Source: Marinirhabdus sp963793275 (GTDB taxonomy: Bacteria; Bacteroidota; Bacteroidia; Flavobacteriales; Flavobacteriaceae). Taken from it: a stretch of DNA of 64,000 bases. The stretch lies in NCBI GenBank assembly GCA_963793275.1, contig CAWBZL010000003.1:558001-622000 (forward strand), given 5' to 3'. The notes beneath the pieces were generated by a model. It was not told the origin of the DNA. It saw nothing but the letters and a program-made list of their open reading frames with translations, and made no database searches. The position numbers and the translations under genes are program-made. Position 1 is the stretch's first letter. Every line of letters starts with the position of its first letter. Below are positions 17,637-25,440 of the stretch, in pieces.

Positions 17637-18397
17637 TACTTTATTTTACGGTATAACAACCAGAGATTTACATACCTTTTAAATACCGAAAAAGCACTCA
17701 CATAGGCCAAAATAAAGCCTTCTTTTCCGTCCAAAATTCCTAAGCGCAAAATAAACTGATGCCAGAAGCGGTAATAAGGCCTGAACAGAAAATGATACAG
17801 TGTGGGTTTCTTTTTTTTATCGTAGAGCATCTTCGCCTGTAAGGCACTGTATTTGTGCATTTTTCCAGTATAATCGTCAAAATTTTTATAGGTGTGGTGC
17901 GGTAGCGTTTGCTCTAATTTTGCTGTGGTTCCTTTAGCTTCCAGCGTTTCGTGAACCAAATTATTATTATATCTGCAATATTGTTTATTAAATAGCCGTA
18001 GTACCCAGTCGTTTTGCAACCCACTGTATTTTATGCGTTTTCCCATAAAATAGAAATCACGTTTTACATAATAAGCAATAGCTTCAGGATTTTTTAATGT
18101 GGTCGTAATTTCTTCAGCAAGAGCCGGGGTAATTTCTTCGTCCAAATCAAAAAAAACTACCCAATCATTATTAGCTTTTGAAATAGCAAAATTTTTTTGA
18201 GCCGAAAAATTATCGAATTTTCGCTCATATACGGTGACATTTTCGTGTTTTCTGGCTTTTGCTACCGTGGCATCACTGCTGTAGGAGTCTACAATAATTA
18301 GTTCGTCGGCAAAATAAAGACTCTCTACAAAGGCATCTACGTTGTCTGCTTCGTTTAAAGTAATAGCGAGTGCCGAAATTTTTGCAGTATGCTCCAA
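17636..18397 (-). CDS. GT2 glycosyltransferase, LPS-core WaaE/KdtX-like
   Basis: A 253-residue enzyme starting KISALAITLNEADNVDAFVE, with ELIIVDSYSSDATVAKA and WVVFFDLDEEITPAL in the DxD position. This compact layout matches the family of LPS-core beta-glucosyltransferases and their flavobacterial relatives. It is a clear paralogue of the gene at 19245-19982; both share the DSYSTDAT, FDNFSNQKN and NLVHE-type segments. It heads the minus-strand run GT2, GT4, GT2, tsaC. An ATG of the divergent deacetylase frame falls inside it, but that frame most likely starts later. Confidence 0.9.
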   Translation of the reverse strand: MEHTAKISALAITLNEADNVDAFVESLYFADELIIVDSYSSDATVAKARKHENVTVYERKFDNFSAQKNFAISKANNDWVVFFDLDEEITPALAEEITTTLKNPEAIAYYVKRDFYFMGKRIKYSGLQNDWVLRLFNKQYCRYNNNLVHETLEAKGTTAKLEQTLPHHTYKNFDDYTGKMHKYSALQAKMLYDKKKKPTLYHFLFRPYYRFWHQFILRLGILDGKEGFILAYVSAFSVFKRYVNLWLLYRKIK

Positions 18398-18456
18398 GAG
18401 TTGGTGGTAGTTTGGGTAAAAATACTAATTTTACAGAAGTACTACACTCATATATC

Positions 18457-19161
18457 TTGGCAAAACTTCCTATTTTAATGTATCACGACATCACTCCTCA
18501 GACGGGAGAAGGATTGCGGGTGAGCACATCCGGTTTTGAGGAACACTGCAAATATCTGGTTTCTAAGCAGTATACTACACATCATTTTGCTGAAATTTTA
18601 ACGAATGAAATCAGTTTAAAAGGCAAAAACTGTATCATTACTTTTGACGATGGGTTTGTAAATCAGTTAGAATTTGCGGTGCCTATTCTTCAGAAATATA
18701 AGCTGAAGGCGACCTTTTTTATTCCGCTTTCATATCTGGGGAAGAGTGATACTTGGAATGACGGAAAAGTACCAATTATGACAGCACAACAATTACAGGC
18801 GTTACCACCTGAAACAATTGAATTGGCGTATCATAGTTTTCAACATAAAAAATATACCGAGCTTACCACTTCTGAAATAGCCGAGGATTGTAAAAATTGC
18901 TTCGATGTAGTTGCAGCAGAAAACTTGAAATTCACTAACGTTTTAGCCTATCCTTACGGAAAATTCCCTCGCAATACCCCGAAAAAAGAGCAGTTTTTTC
19001 AGCAATTGCAACAAAACGGATTCCAGTTAGCCCTTCGCATAGGCAACAGAATTGAAGGATTCCCCTTCAAGAATAAATTTGAATTAAACCGAATAGACGT
19101 AAAAGGAGAATGGCCGCTATCGAAGTTTAAGCGAAAGTTGAAGGTTGGGAAACTATTTTAA
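18457..19161 (+). CDS. Polysaccharide deacetylase (NodB domain)
   Basis: A 234-residue protein if started at the TTG at 18457 (then AKLPILMYHDITPQTGEG). The in-frame ATG at 18370 would overlap the divergent gene by 28 bases and adds a 29-residue lead without homology character, so the TTG is preferred. NodB motifs are present: CIITFDDGFVNQ (motif 1), HSFQHKKYTEL with the two metal histidines (motif 2) and LAYPYGKFP (motif 3). It removes acetyl groups from N-acetylated sugars in a polysaccharide. There is no signal peptide, so a cytoplasmic substrate such as a glycan precursor is likely. Confidence 0.85.
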   Translation: MAKLPILMYHDITPQTGEGLRVSTSGFEEHCKYLVSKQYTTHHFAEILTNEISLKGKNCIITFDDGFVNQLEFAVPILQKYKLKATFFIPLSYLGKSDTWNDGKVPIMTAQQLQALPPETIELAYHSFQHKKYTELTTSEIAEDCKNCFDVVAAENLKFTNVLAYPYGKFPRNTPKKEQFFQQLQQNGFQLALRIGNRIEGFPFKNKFELNRIDVKGEWPLSKFKRKLKVGKLF

Positions 19162-19206
19162 GAATGGAGTTTCAAGTACGAGCGACGCCTGAGAAAAATA
19201 TTCAGA

Positions 19207-19248
19207 AACTAACAACTCACCACTCACCACTCACAACTAACAACTCAC
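19207..19248 (+). repeat. Heptad tandem array between convergent genes
   Basis: Six consecutive 7-base units follow the pattern (A/C)ACT(A/C)AC: AACTAAC, AACTCAC, CACTCAC, CACTCAC, AACTAAC, AACTCAC. The stop codon of the convergent GT2 gene (19245-19247) is inside the last unit. Confidence 0.8.
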
Positions 19249-19982
19249 CTCATATTTCGGTTCAAAAGTATTAACTTTACATAGCGTTGAAAAACACCAT
19301 ACGCGTTATTGGCCGCAATGGTTAACCCCGGAATTCCGTCTCTGAAGCCACCTTTTATGATGTACGAGCTAAAAAATCGCCAGGTTGGTTTTACAAATAA
19401 ATGCACCCAGCTAGTTCGTTTCCCCTTCTTCTGAAGCTGCTCCGCCTGAAACCAGGCATAGCTCTCTTTTTTATTCAGAAAATGCTCCAATCCTTTATAA
19501 GTAAAATGTAACACCGGATTTTTAAGATGTCCAATAGTTCCTTCGCAGGTAAGTTTTTCGTGTACCAGTCCTTTATAAGATGCGCCGTTGCGTTGTACCA
19601 CGCGTAATACATCGTTACTGTGGTGGTAGAGAAAGCGGTTCATATAAAAGTGCGGAAAGTTCAGTTTGTAACCTCCGTGGGTATTGCTTTTTATTGCTGT
19701 TAAAATTTCTTGTTGCAACGGGTAGGTAACGCGCTCATCTGCATCTAAGAATAGTAACCAATCTGCCGTGGCGTGTTCTAATGCGTAGTTTTTCTGATTT
19801 GAAAAATTATCGAATTTCCGTTGTAAAAACGTAGTTGCGTAGCGTTTTGCGATTTCAGGCGTAGCATCTGTACTGTAAGAGTCTACCACAATAATCTCGT
19901 CTGCAAATTTCACAGACCGAAGCGCAGCCTCCAGATAGGCTTCTTCGTTTAAGGTGGGCATGATGACAGCTAGTGTTGGCAC
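19245..19982 (-). CDS. GT2 glycosyltransferase, LPS-core WaaE/KdtX-like
   Basis: A 245-residue paralogue of the gene at 17636-18397. It starts LAVIMPTLNEEAYLEAALRS and has EIIVVDSYSTDATPE, DWLLFLDADERVTYPL (DxD), and GLVHEKLTCEGTIGHL. The C-terminal part (KGGFRDGIPGLTIAANNAYG) is typical of the family. It should add a hexose to an LPS core or a related lipid. Its stop codon is embedded in the heptad array. Two paralogues in one locus suggest successive additions in the same glycan. Confidence 0.9.
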   Translation of the reverse strand: MPTLAVIMPTLNEEAYLEAALRSVKFADEIIVVDSYSTDATPEIAKRYATTFLQRKFDNFSNQKNYALEHATADWLLFLDADERVTYPLQQEILTAIKSNTHGGYKLNFPHFYMNRFLYHHSNDVLRVVQRNGASYKGLVHEKLTCEGTIGHLKNPVLHFTYKGLEHFLNKKESYAWFQAEQLQKKGKRTSWVHLFVKPTWRFFSSYIIKGGFRDGIPGLTIAANNAYGVFQRYVKLILLNRNMR

Positions 19983-20024
19983 GACTCAAAGGTAACAAAT
20001 TTTAGGTGCTCTTCTTAAAGTTCG

Positions 20025-20032
20025 TACCTTTG
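20025..20032 (+). promoter_or_regulatory. -7 box of the GT2 gene at 20057
   Basis: TACCTTTG, a perfect TAnnTTTG match, 25 bases before the TTG start. It lies in the divergent gap between two glycosyltransferase genes. Confidence 0.5.
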
Positions 20033-20056
20033 TAGTCTACTTTAAAAATAGTTATT

Positions 20057-20890
20057 TTGAACAATCTTGGCATTACCGTAATCGTAAGTACCTATAACAA
20101 AGAAGCATGGTTGCAAAAAGTGTTGGAGGGTTATAAATACCAAACCTACAACAATATTGAAGTGCTTGTCGCAGACGATGGTTCACGTCCTGAAACAAAA
20201 GAATTGATAGATTCTTTTAAGGCAGATTATCCCGTACCACTACGCCATATATGGCACGAGGACGAAGGCTACCGGCGCCAGCGTATTTTAAACATAGCCA
20301 TTACCGAAGCTGCCCATCCCTATATTTTATTTACCGATGGTGATTGTATTCCGCGGAAAGACTTTGTAGAAGTACACGCCAAATATGCAGAAGAAGGATA
20401 CTTTCTATCGGGTGGATACTGCAAACTTCCTATGAAAACCAGCGAGATCATAGACGACGAAGCCATAAAAACCGAAAATGCGTTTGATGTATCCTGGCTT
20501 AAAAACCAAGATACACTAAAAGGAACACAAGCCCTTAAGCTGAATAGCGGCAATACCCTGGCCACTTTTTTAGATTTTATCACCCCGACTAATGCTAGTT
20601 TTAATAACTGCAACAGTAGTGCGTGGAAGGAAGATTTAATTGCCATAAACGGTTATGATGAACGCATGCAATACGGAGGTCCGGATCGTGAATTGGGAGA
20701 ACGCCTGGAAAACTATGGATTGAAACCAAAACAGATTCGCCATAAGGCAATTGTGCTGCATTTGGATCACGCCCGTGGGTACAAAACAAAAGAATCGTTG
20801 GACAGAAACTTAGCTATTCGCCAAGAAGTAAAGAACCAGAAGAAGAAATGGACGGAGTTTGGGATCGTGAAGGGGGAAAAAAAAGAGTAG
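20057..20890 (+). CDS. GT2 glycosyltransferase with galactosyltransferase-like C-domain
   Basis: A 277-residue enzyme starting at TTG. N-terminal GT-A motifs: ITVIVSTYNKEAWLQKVL, EVLVADDGSRPETKE, YILFTDGDCIPRKDFV (DxD), then FLSGGYCKLP. The second half has the galactosyltransferase/chondroitin-polymerase-type segment NGYDERMQYGGPDRELGERL, with the catalytic acid region, and KAIVLHLDHARGY. A near paralogue lies at 22688-23509. It is likely to build the outer part of the LPS or a surface polysaccharide. The bases after the stop carry short CAGTTT-type repeats. Confidence 0.9.
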   Translation: MNNLGITVIVSTYNKEAWLQKVLEGYKYQTYNNIEVLVADDGSRPETKELIDSFKADYPVPLRHIWHEDEGYRRQRILNIAITEAAHPYILFTDGDCIPRKDFVEVHAKYAEEGYFLSGGYCKLPMKTSEIIDDEAIKTENAFDVSWLKNQDTLKGTQALKLNSGNTLATFLDFITPTNASFNNCNSSAWKEDLIAINGYDERMQYGGPDRELGERLENYGLKPKQIRHKAIVLHLDHARGYKTKESLDRNLAIRQEVKNQKKKWTEFGIVKGEKKE

Positions 20891-20994
20891 GCAGTTTTCA
20901 GTGCCAGTTTGCAGTTTTTCCAAATCTTAAATATGAGTAACCGTCACCCTGAGTGATTTCGCTTTTTCTGCGGAATTGTATTAAAAGGTAAGCC

Positions 20995-21576
20995 TTAAAC
21001 CTTCTTATACGCCCCAATCTTCCAATAGGTCATTTCGTTAGTAGTTTTTATGGTCTCAAAATCTATTTCTTTAAGTTTTGGGTTTTCTTTAAAATACTCC
21101 CAACTTCCCGCGCCTTCTCTGTAAATTGAATTTATAAGAACACCATCTTTACTAAGGTGATCAATTAAGAGCTGCAGCACGCGGGTTCTTTCAGAATCCG
21201 GGATGTAGTAGAAAGATTCGTTGAAGATGATGGCGTCAAAAGTTCTTTTTGGTGTAAAATGTAAAACGTCACTATGTTCAAATTCTGAATTCGGCAGCTT
21301 TTTTTCCTGTGCCTGTTTTATAGATTCTGAAGAAAAATCTACCCCCAGAAAATAGGAAAACGAAAAATCTCCTAAACGTTCATTAAGCACACCGTCACCG
21401 CAGCCTATATCGAGAATACTAGGATTTTTGGGCGCAAAAGTGAGCAGGTTTTCCTTAATCTTATGGTATCTACCCGTTTCAATATCGTTTTTTAAGCTTT
21501 TCCAACGACCGCTTTTATATTGTTTATTCCATCTTCTCCGGCGACGCCAATGGTGAAATTTATCAAGTATGTTCAT
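20995..21576 (-). CDS. Class I SAM-dependent methyltransferase
   Basis: A 193-residue protein. Motif I is SILDIGCGDGVLNERLG near residues 74-90, motif II is FLGVDFSSESIKQA and motif III is FDAIIFNESFYYIPD. The first 40 residues are very basic (HHWRRRRRWNKQYKSGRWKS). It moves a methyl group from S-adenosylmethionine to an unknown acceptor; in this setting a sugar or lipid-linked glycan is plausible. It is eight bases downstream of the broken GT9 gene and likely co-transcribed. Confidence 0.85.
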   Translation of the reverse strand: MNILDKFHHWRRRRRWNKQYKSGRWKSLKNDIETGRYHKIKENLLTFAPKNPSILDIGCGDGVLNERLGDFSFSYFLGVDFSSESIKQAQEKKLPNSEFEHSDVLHFTPKRTFDAIIFNESFYYIPDSERTRVLQLLIDHLSKDGVLINSIYREGAGSWEYFKENPKLKEIDFETIKTTNEMTYWKIGAYKKV

Positions 21577-21583
21577 AGCTGGT

Positions 21584-22649
21584 TTATTTGGTTAAGTGAT
21601 GTTTTAAATACGGTTTTAGCGAAGTTAAAATTAGCTCTGGGGTTAATTCGTGATATAATTTTGCAGGATCTGCCTCAATAGCCTTTCGCTCTTCACGGGT
21701 AAAGCTTTCGTATAATTCAGGTTTAAAATCTAATAAATGAACAGATTCGTGTTTCACACCGTCTTCAAAACTATTCCAGTCTTCCTTTTCAATATACGGC
21801 GAATAGATGGTGAAAGTAGGTTTGTCTAGTGCTTTTGCAATGTGTACGCTACCGCCTTCATTAGAAATTAATAGGTCGCACTTGTTCATTAGTGTTATAA
21901 ATCCGCGAATGCTGTCTTCGTAAATATCCAGATGAATTTGTTCTTTGTATTCGCACAAATTGAAAATAGCTTCCGCTTCGGTTTTTTGGTGGGGGGCATA
22001 ATTAAACAGGAGGGAAGCGTCGTAGTTTTTGGCAATGTAGTCTATTAATTTTGCCACATATGAATACGGCATCGACTTTTGCTGAGTACTACCCAAAACC
22101 CCAGAGCATGATCACGGGTTTTTTTAGGTGTGAAATTTTATTGTAGGCGGCTTCGTTTTCGGTGACGAATATTTTAGGCGTATCGTCCATAGTTTCCATT
22201 GGGAACACCGCATTTAATAAATTGAGTCTGTTTTCAATAGCTTTTCCGCAGAATTTGGTTTTCTTCGGAATAAAATGAACGGGGTGCGAATAGAACGCCA
22301 ATTTGAGCTTTTTCCCAGGCCTTTTAAAACCTATTCTATAGGTGGCTCCGGAGAAATAACATATCAATCTGCTTTGCAACTTTGCGTACGGATCGAAAAT
22401 AATATCGAATTTTTTCCGCCGCACTTTCGCGATCATTTTGAAGAGATTGGGCAATTTTTTAAGCCACTTCTCATCTACTTTCCAGATATGATCTATGTTG
22501 GGATTATACTCCAGAACACCTGCTGTGTAAGGATAAACGAGATAAGTTATGGTACTATCCGGGAACCGTTTTTTCAGGTTGTTGGCAAGCACAGAGCTTA
22601 TGAGCACGTCGCCAATTCGTTTGTTTTGTATAACAAGAATTTGTTTCAT
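21584..22649 (-). pseudogene. GT9 heptosyltransferase-like gene, one frameshift
   Basis: Two frames that overlap by eight bases make one GT9 protein of about 355 residues. The N-terminal part (22649 to 22089, 186 residues) has ILVIQNKRIGDVLISSVLAN and AYNKISHLKKPVIML. The C-terminal part (22096 to 21584, 170 residues) begins at GSTQQKSMPYSYVAKLIDYI and has LISNEGGSVHIAKALDKPTF, the ADP-heptose-binding region. The break is just after VIML: removing one base from the run TGGGGTTTTGGG restores VLGSTQQKS. It is either a true frameshift or a sequencing error in that run. The intact enzyme would add heptose or a similar sugar to LPS core. It is upstream of the methyltransferase gene. Confidence 0.85.
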
Positions 22650-22655
22650 AAAGAG

Positions 22656-22670
22656 TACCTTCGCAAGGTA
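22656..22670. promoter_or_regulatory. Palindrome between divergent glycosyltransferase genes
   Basis: TACCTTCGCAAGGTA is a perfect 6+3+6 palindrome in the 38-base gap between the GT9 and GT2 genes. Each half resembles a -7 box (TACCTTnG), so it could serve as overlapping divergent promoters or as an operator. The spacing fits the GT2 gene at 22688 best. Confidence 0.4.
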
Positions 22671-22687
22671 TTTATTTTTTTTAAACC

Positions 22688-23509
22688 ATGAGTTCTGTTT
22701 CGGTGATAATTAGTACGTATAATCAGCCAGATTGGCTTACAAAAGCCTTGTGGGGCTTTGAAGGGCAGACAGCAACCGATTTCGATATTATTATAGCAGA
22801 CGATGGTTCTACTTTGAAAACAAAGGAGGTTGTTCAAAAATTTCAGCAGAAAAAAATCTTAAAAATTACGCACGTTTGGCAGGAAGATGACGGATTTCAA
22901 AAAACTAAAATTTTAAATAAAGCCATTAAAGCTACCAATGCGGAGTATCTTATTTTTACAGACGGCGATTGTATTCCACGTTTTGATCTGGTAGAAAAGC
23001 ACGTTGCGATGCGAAAAGAGGGGTGTTTTCTTTCCGGTGGATATTTTAAGTTGCCGGAGGACATTTCAACAAAAATTTTAGAAGAACATGTGCAATCCGG
23101 AAAATGCTTTGATACAAAATGGCTCATCGATCAAGGATTGGAGAAAACGTTCAAGCGCAATAAGCTTACAGCCACAGGTAAAAAGGAGCAATTTTTAAAT
23201 TGGATTACACCCACAAAAGCTACCTGGGATGGTAATAATGCTTCTGGCTGGAGGAGTGATATTGTAGCTGTAAATGGCTTCGATGAACGCATGCAATATG
23301 GAGGAGAAGACCGGGAATTGGGGGAGCGTTTAATGCATATGGGCATTAAACCGATCCAGGCCAGGTATAGTCTGGTAACCATGCACCTGGAGCATCCACA
23401 AGGGTATGTAACCGAGGAAATGATTGCAAAAAATAAAGAGATAAGGAAACAAACTAAAAAGACTAAAAGCACCTGGACGCCATTCGGGTTGGTTAAGAAT
23501 GCTCAATGA
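22688..23509 (+). CDS. GT2 glycosyltransferase with galactosyltransferase-like C-domain
   Basis: A 273-residue paralogue of 20057-20890 with the same motif order: VSVIISTYNQPDWLTKAL, DIIIADDGSTLKTKE, YLIFTDGDCIPRFDLV, CFLSGGYFKLP, NGFDERMQYGGEDRELGERL and YSLVTMHLEHPQGYV. The pair is clearly a duplication within the locus. It overlaps the kinase gene downstream by four bases, so the two are translationally coupled. Confidence 0.9.
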   Translation: MSSVSVIISTYNQPDWLTKALWGFEGQTATDFDIIIADDGSTLKTKEVVQKFQQKKILKITHVWQEDDGFQKTKILNKAIKATNAEYLIFTDGDCIPRFDLVEKHVAMRKEGCFLSGGYFKLPEDISTKILEEHVQSGKCFDTKWLIDQGLEKTFKRNKLTATGKKEQFLNWITPTKATWDGNNASGWRSDIVAVNGFDERMQYGGEDRELGERLMHMGIKPIQARYSLVTMHLEHPQGYVTEEMIAKNKEIRKQTKKTKSTWTPFGLVKNAQ

Positions 23510-24255
23510 AGATAACCCACATTCATAAAAACTACAAACACATTGAGGCAGCTTTGTTACAAGCCGTAGCCAATTTTGAAACTTCAGGCGAGTATGTGAC
23601 CAAAGGCGAGCGTAATGTGATTAAAAAGTTCGAAATAGAAGGAGTTTATTACAACATTAAAAAGTTTAAAACCCCCAATGCATTTCAAAGTCTGGTGTAC
23701 CAGTATCTTCGTAAAAGTAAAGCAAAGCGTTCTTTTTTATATGCTGAAATTTTAACTGAAAAAGATATTAAAACACCTTTACCCGTTGGTTATATGGAAT
23801 GTTTTTCGGGCGGGCTAAAAGAAAGTTACTACATCTGTGAGCACGTGGATTATGATTTCGATTTCAGGGTGCTGAACCACAATCCTACGTGGCCAAACCG
23901 TTCTGAAATATTGAAGCAAATGGCTGCGTTTACCTTCAGATTACACGAAAAGGAGATAAATTTTCTAGATCATTCGCCAGGAAATACATTAATTCTAGAT
24001 AATAAAGACGGCACTTACGATTTCTACCTTATTGATTTAAACAGAATGCGTTTTGAGCCCATGAATTTCGAGAAGCGGATGCACAACTTCAGGCGTTTAT
24101 GGCTTTCCAAAACCATGATAAATATCATGGCGCCGGCCTACGCAAGCCTATACAACAAACCCGAAGCCGAAACCCACGCACTTTTGACAAAGTATAGTCG
24201 TGCTTTTCAGAAAAAAGTGAATAGTAAAAAATTAAGAAAACGTAAGCAAAAGTAG
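23506..24255 (+). CDS. InaA/WaaP-like LPS sugar kinase
   Basis: A 249-residue protein with an atypical eukaryotic-like kinase fold. The N-lobe has KFEIEGVYYNIKKFKTPN, where YNIKKF is the likely ATP lysine. The catalytic loop is LHEKEINFLDHSPGNTLI near residues 150-167, with Asp, Pro-Gly and Asn in the order seen in this family. YLIDLNRMRF is the DFG-equivalent. The C-terminus is strongly basic (KKVNSKKLRKRKQK), suited to membrane contact. Relatives phosphorylate heptose or Kdo in LPS core. Coupled to the GT2 gene, so the phosphorylated sugar is probably made by this operon. Confidence 0.82.
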   Translation: MKITHIHKNYKHIEAALLQAVANFETSGEYVTKGERNVIKKFEIEGVYYNIKKFKTPNAFQSLVYQYLRKSKAKRSFLYAEILTEKDIKTPLPVGYMECFSGGLKESYYICEHVDYDFDFRVLNHNPTWPNRSEILKQMAAFTFRLHEKEINFLDHSPGNTLILDNKDGTYDFYLIDLNRMRFEPMNFEKRMHNFRRLWLSKTMINIMAPAYASLYNKPEAETHALLTKYSRAFQKKVNSKKLRKRKQK

Positions 24256-24290
24256 AAAGTTGCAGTTTTCGCCTCAGTTTTTTTAATTTT

Positions 24291-24320
24291 ACTCACCACT
24301 CACCACTCACCACTCACCAC
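24291..24320 (+). repeat. Heptad tandem array running into the dapD stop codon
   Basis: ACTCACC occurs four times in direct tandem from 24291 to 24318, followed by a fifth degenerate unit. The complement of the dapD stop codon (24320-24322) starts in that last unit. It lies in the 64-base convergent gap after the kinase gene. Confidence 0.8.
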
Positions 24321-25135
24321 TACACAGCCACATCATACTCTCTAAGTGCATCGTTCAGAGACGTCTTTTTATTCGTACTTTCCTTGCGCTCTCCAATAAT
24401 TAAGGCACAACTTACCTGGAACTCACCAGCAGGGAATTTTTTGGTATAGCTACCAGGAATTACTACAGATCGTGCAGGAACCAGACCTTTCATTTCTTTC
24501 GGCGAATTGCCTGTTACGTCAATAATTTTTGTGGAAGCTGTTAGCACTACATTGGCGCCAAGCACGGCTTCCTTTTCTACACGCACACCTTCTACTACAA
24601 TACTTCTGGAGCCAATAAAGGCATTGTCTTCAATAATAACGGGAGCGGCTTGTAAAGGTTCTAAAACGCCGCCAATTCCCACACCGCCGCTTAAGTGAAC
24701 GTTCTTACCAATTTGTGCGCAGCTACCAACGGTTGCCCAAGTGTCTACCATTGTTCCTTCGTCTACGTAGGCACCAATATTTACATAACTAGGCATTAAA
24801 ATCACTCCTTTACTAATATACGCTCCGTGGCGTGCTACAGCGTGAGGAACTACGCGAATTCCTTTAGCTTCGTAGCCTCTTTTAAGCGGAATTTTATCGT
24901 GATATTCAAAAATACCGGCTTCCATGGTTTCCATTTTCTGGATAGGGAAATACAGCACCACCGCTTTTTTTACCCATTCGTTTACCTGCCATCCATTGGC
25001 AGTTGGTTGGGCACAACGAAGCGTTCCTTCATCGCACAAACGTACAACTTCTCGGATAGCAGCAATTGTTTCAGGATTAGTTAACAGGGAACGATCGTCC
25101 CAGGCGGTTTCTATGGTTTTTTGTAATTCGGTCAT
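24320..25135 (-). CDS. dapD: Tetrahydrodipicolinate N-succinyltransferase
   Basis: A 271-residue protein of standard length. The N-terminal helical part (LQKTIETAWDDRSLL) is followed by a left-handed beta-helix of hexapeptide repeats from about residue 105 (GVILMPSYVNIGAYVDEGTM, then VDTWATVGSCAQIGKNVHLS). GVGIGGVLEPLQAAPVIIED is the family signature at the active site. It transfers succinyl from succinyl-CoA to tetrahydrodipicolinate in the lysine and diaminopimelate pathway, which feeds peptidoglycan. Single gene; its stop codon touches the heptad array. Confidence 0.96.
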   Translation of the reverse strand: MTELQKTIETAWDDRSLLTNPETIAAIREVVRLCDEGTLRCAQPTANGWQVNEWVKKAVVLYFPIQKMETMEAGIFEYHDKIPLKRGYEAKGIRVVPHAVARHGAYISKGVILMPSYVNIGAYVDEGTMVDTWATVGSCAQIGKNVHLSGGVGIGGVLEPLQAAPVIIEDNAFIGSRSIVVEGVRVEKEAVLGANVVLTASTKIIDVTGNSPKEMKGLVPARSVVIPGSYTKKFPAGEFQVSCALIIGERKESTNKKTSLNDALREYDVAV

Positions 25136-25440
25136 TTTGAAGGTGTAAAATAGTGTTCAGTTTTGAAATGTAAAGATACGTAATATGAAAAGTGTTCCTG
25201 TATCCTTCCGCAGGGAAAATACATCGAAAATACCAGTTCCCTCATTGAAAAGTACCACTGGCTCATTCCGGGTTTATAGTACGCGGGTATGGGTTTATAT
25301 TTACGTTGTGCTTACGAGTACTTAAATAAATACCCTCACGGAGGAGGAACTGTTGAAGGTATTAGTAAAAGGAGTTTCAGAAATGGAACTTCTTTTTTTT
25401 ATTGCTATTGAAGTTGTATTTTTAACAAAAGAATTTCCCT
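25136..25440. other. 305-base divergent gap, possible small RNA
   Basis: The first 60 bases should hold the dapD promoter. From about 25280 to 25400 the plus strand is less AT-rich and can fold: GGGTAT at 25285 can pair with ATACCC near 25330, and a terminator-like hairpin with eight Ts ends at 25400. A 40-codon frame starting at ATG 25289 (MGLYLRCAYEYLNK) crosses it, but it does not look like a protein I know. A short non-coding transcript is as likely as a leader of the M24 gene. Confidence 0.3.
25369..25400 (+). terminator. Terminator-like hairpin with T-tract
   Basis: AAGGAGTTTC pairs with GGAACTTCTT around a six-base loop, with two G-U pairs, followed by a run of eight Ts. It lies 41 bases before the ATG of the M24 gene, so it could end a small RNA or act as an attenuator. 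Confidence 0.45.

Noticed and set aside
18370..18456. ATG start for the deacetylase gene, overlapping the divergent GT2 gene
   Set aside because: It would overlap by 28 bases and adds a lead without family character; the TTG at 18457 gives the normal start of the NodB domain.
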